In this document: positions 61,791 through 64,000 of the stretch, piece after piece
Position numbering within the stretch: the first letter of the stretch is position 1
Layout: each line of letters starts with the position of its first letter
NCBI GenBank assembly: GCA_940671915.1
Contig: CALNVZ010002100.1
Coordinates: forward strand, 17,401,683 to 17,465,682
Source of the DNA: Paracentrotus lividus
Lineage: Eukaryota > Echinodermata > Echinoidea > Camarodonta > Echinidae
DNA length: 64,000 nucleotides
Direction of reading: 5' to 3'
Translations under genes and position numbers: made by a program
Notes under the pieces: model-generated
The model's input: only the letters and a program-made list of their open reading frames with translations
What the model was told of the DNA's origin: nothing
The model's database searches: none

Positions 61791-64000
61791 GACCAAAAAG
61801 AATTTTTCATTCACTTTTGTTACGATCGGACAATAGAATCTGCGGAGTGTTCTTGGCTATAAAGCCACACAAAACTGTAGGAGACCTTTAACTGCTTGAA
61901 AAAATACATTGGCTGAAAAAAAAATCCGCTGGCTGTTCCGCATACTCTGCATAAAAACGTAGAAACTCCTTTTCGATAATATCTGAATTTTTCAACTGAT
62001 GTTTTGATAATTATTGATATTGGCTGAATACAGTCAGGATTGAGAAAATCAGTTGACAGGATCTTCAAAATCTCAGGAAGAAAGGCCACCTGACAATATG
62101 CGAGTTCAAACTTTCAGCAAGTTTACAAGACGAAGATTCCCAAAAACAACTTTTGGCCCATAAAAACAGAACCTTTAGAGGCAAGAGTGCTAGTTAAATG
62201 GAAAAGACATTTGTAGTTAGAAGCAATATTGTGCTCTAAACTTTATTGTTTGTTGGAAGGCTAAAAGAGGTGTTTCTAACTGGCTGGTAATGTCCGTCAG
62301 CTTCGATTTTGAATAGCAATGTGAACAGTATTAAAATTTAAGAAAGAAACAAACTATTTCAGACTGGCCTATTCATTTTTGGCACAAATTTTTAAAACAT
62401 TGTTGTCGTTCTTATTATATTCCATGTTAACAACTTGGACCGCGGACCATTGTAATATACGTGCTTGACTGTTTGTTCACTTTCAGCGGGACCATGCAAA
62501 TCACATGCTCACGCTCGATAGAAATTGTTGGCTCATGCCATTATCCTGTTTTGGAGCTGTCAGCACTTCGCTGGCTCAATACTGCTAATTCTGCAATTCG
62601 AGCACCATGCAGCAGTCAACGTGGTTAAACTGACTTTCGCACCATTGTGTTTTGGACATCACAAATTAGCAGGAAACAAAAGCAGAGATTGCCGAAAAAG
62701 GACATCTATTTCCAACAACCAATAGAAAGATATAAGTTTAGTGAAAAAAATTCAGATAATTATATTATTTATGGGATGGCTCAGAATATGGATTACCAGA
62801 AATTATTTCCAATATTCACCCATCTTTTGATTTGGTGCCAAATATTGGCCCTAAAACTCGTGGAATAATTCTCGGCTATTATATGAAGTAAAGTCCCATG
62901 AAAAGTTACTGGAGTTATACACTCAGTTTTATCAAGATAAATACATAAATACATAGATTGTGCAATACAGCATATTGTTATCATATTATATATTTGGGCA
63001 TTTTAGCCGTGTGCAATGTATCCATCTTAAGCTATCTCTAAGTATAATAAAAATATTGCAATGCTGTTAAAACCACCATCCTATTCCCTACAACATGTAA
63101 CATGTAGTATAATATTTTTAAATGACTGGTTTAGTAATAACATACTGAATTATCTTTTAAGAAGATTGTGGAAACAATTAATCTTGCAATTTTTGTTTTT
63201 AAAACAGGAAGTATTTCGTGAATGAACCACTTTCTGTAATTATTTAAGACTAAAAATTTGTAACACTGTGAGTTGCAAAAATTTCTCCAACTAACTTTTA
63301 CTTGTATATCCTTGAGAAATGTACTCCCCTGACATAGCAGACAAACCTACAAATCACCTTCTGAAACTGCATGCCATGTTGTAATTCATAAAATGTGAGA
63401 GAATCGCAGCAAAGCTTTTAGTCTTGAATGATGATGAGCGAATTAATCATAAAGGGGCTCCCTTTAAAGCTTTGCAGTCATCAAAATTACTATGGTGTCT
63501 TCTACTAGTCGGCAAGCACAGGCCCCCAATTTGACCTTTTACAAAATATATACTATTGTCTAGGTTTGTGAGACTAGACTCTCCCATTGTTTGTGTTCAG
63601 CTGGGAGTAGGCTAATTGATAAATAGCAAATCTAGTACTCTTTCTATTCAGACTCCTGCATTTGTATGCACCTTTGAGAACGAATGTGGTGGTATATTCC
63701 TTTTAAACTAGCTCTTACCCCGCTCTGATCAGCTGATCAGATGTTTTTGTTTTAAGTTCAGACCCCTTGAGTCATAGCGGTCACTTGTTGCATATTATGT
63801 AACACTAATAATGATTCATGTAGGACCTACTTGCTTTTCTGGCTGTTGGAAAGAATGATATTGCATGAATTATATTGTATGGACAATAATCAGTACTTTT
63901 TTGTAACACTGACAAAATATCCCTAAACATTAGGGTTTAGGTTCAGGGGTGAGGGATTAGAGTTAGCTTTTAGGGGTAAGTTAGGTTTAATGTAAGGCTA
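61791..64000. other. AT-rich spacer, no gene recognised
   Basis: No credible gene was seen. The last 70 bases contain irregular TTAGGG-like words but no regular array. Confidence 0.4.

Noticed and set aside
63925-63998. Telomeric TTAGGG array at the window end
   Set aside because: The words are irregular and interrupted. The same holds for the few units near 31588-31605.

Overview
This 64 kb window looks like AT-rich intergenic DNA from an invertebrate deuterostome, most likely a sea urchin. The case rests on three things. There is a single-exon, divergent rhodopsin-type receptor of the kind that is heavily expanded in echinoids. There are tRNA-derived SINE heads with an Ile(UAU)-like anticodon loop. 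There is a foldback element whose long inverted repeats are built of short tandem units, the architecture known from sea urchin TU elements. The species call is inference; no conserved housekeeping gene is present to settle it.

Only one convincing protein gene was found: a 336-residue seven-helix receptor on the minus strand at 631-1641. The rest is transposon remains, small inverted-repeat elements (MITEs), minisatellites, microsatellites and unannotatable AT-rich sequence.

Layout. 1-2.4 kb: receptor gene and flanks. 2.5-3.6 kb: decayed LINE with endonuclease and reverse transcriptase traces. 4.5-5.1 and 7.9-8.25 kb: GC-rich islands of related repeats. 5.5-6.5 kb: a 1 kb element with about 390-bp inverted repeats flanked by TA. 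9.1-14.7 kb: microsatellites, homopolymers and a TTGGTCTAATT minisatellite. 15.7-16.7 kb: 5'-truncated LINE. 18.0 and 49.2-49.5 kb: two members of a palindromic MITE family. 20.3-20.9 kb: a TA-flanked MITE carrying a tRNA-like SINE head. 24.2-26.9 kb: the longest LINE (endonuclease to RT and beyond). 27.0-28.7 kb: TU-like foldback element.

The centre of the window (about 28.1-44.95 kb) is the most unusual part. An 8.3 kb segment occurs twice in the same orientation, and the first copy runs exactly into a 100-N gap while the second starts just after it. The copies differ by small indels every few bases, as in uncorrected long reads. Each copy also has one clean MITE insertion that the other lacks. 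The simplest reading is that two contig ends from two haplotypes overlap and were never merged, so about 8.4 kb of this window is a false duplication. From 44.85 to 51 kb two inverted copies of a composite CCGTCACACTGAG-ended element occur. From 51.3 to 64 kb the sequence is low-density AT-rich DNA with scattered repeats and one more SINE head.
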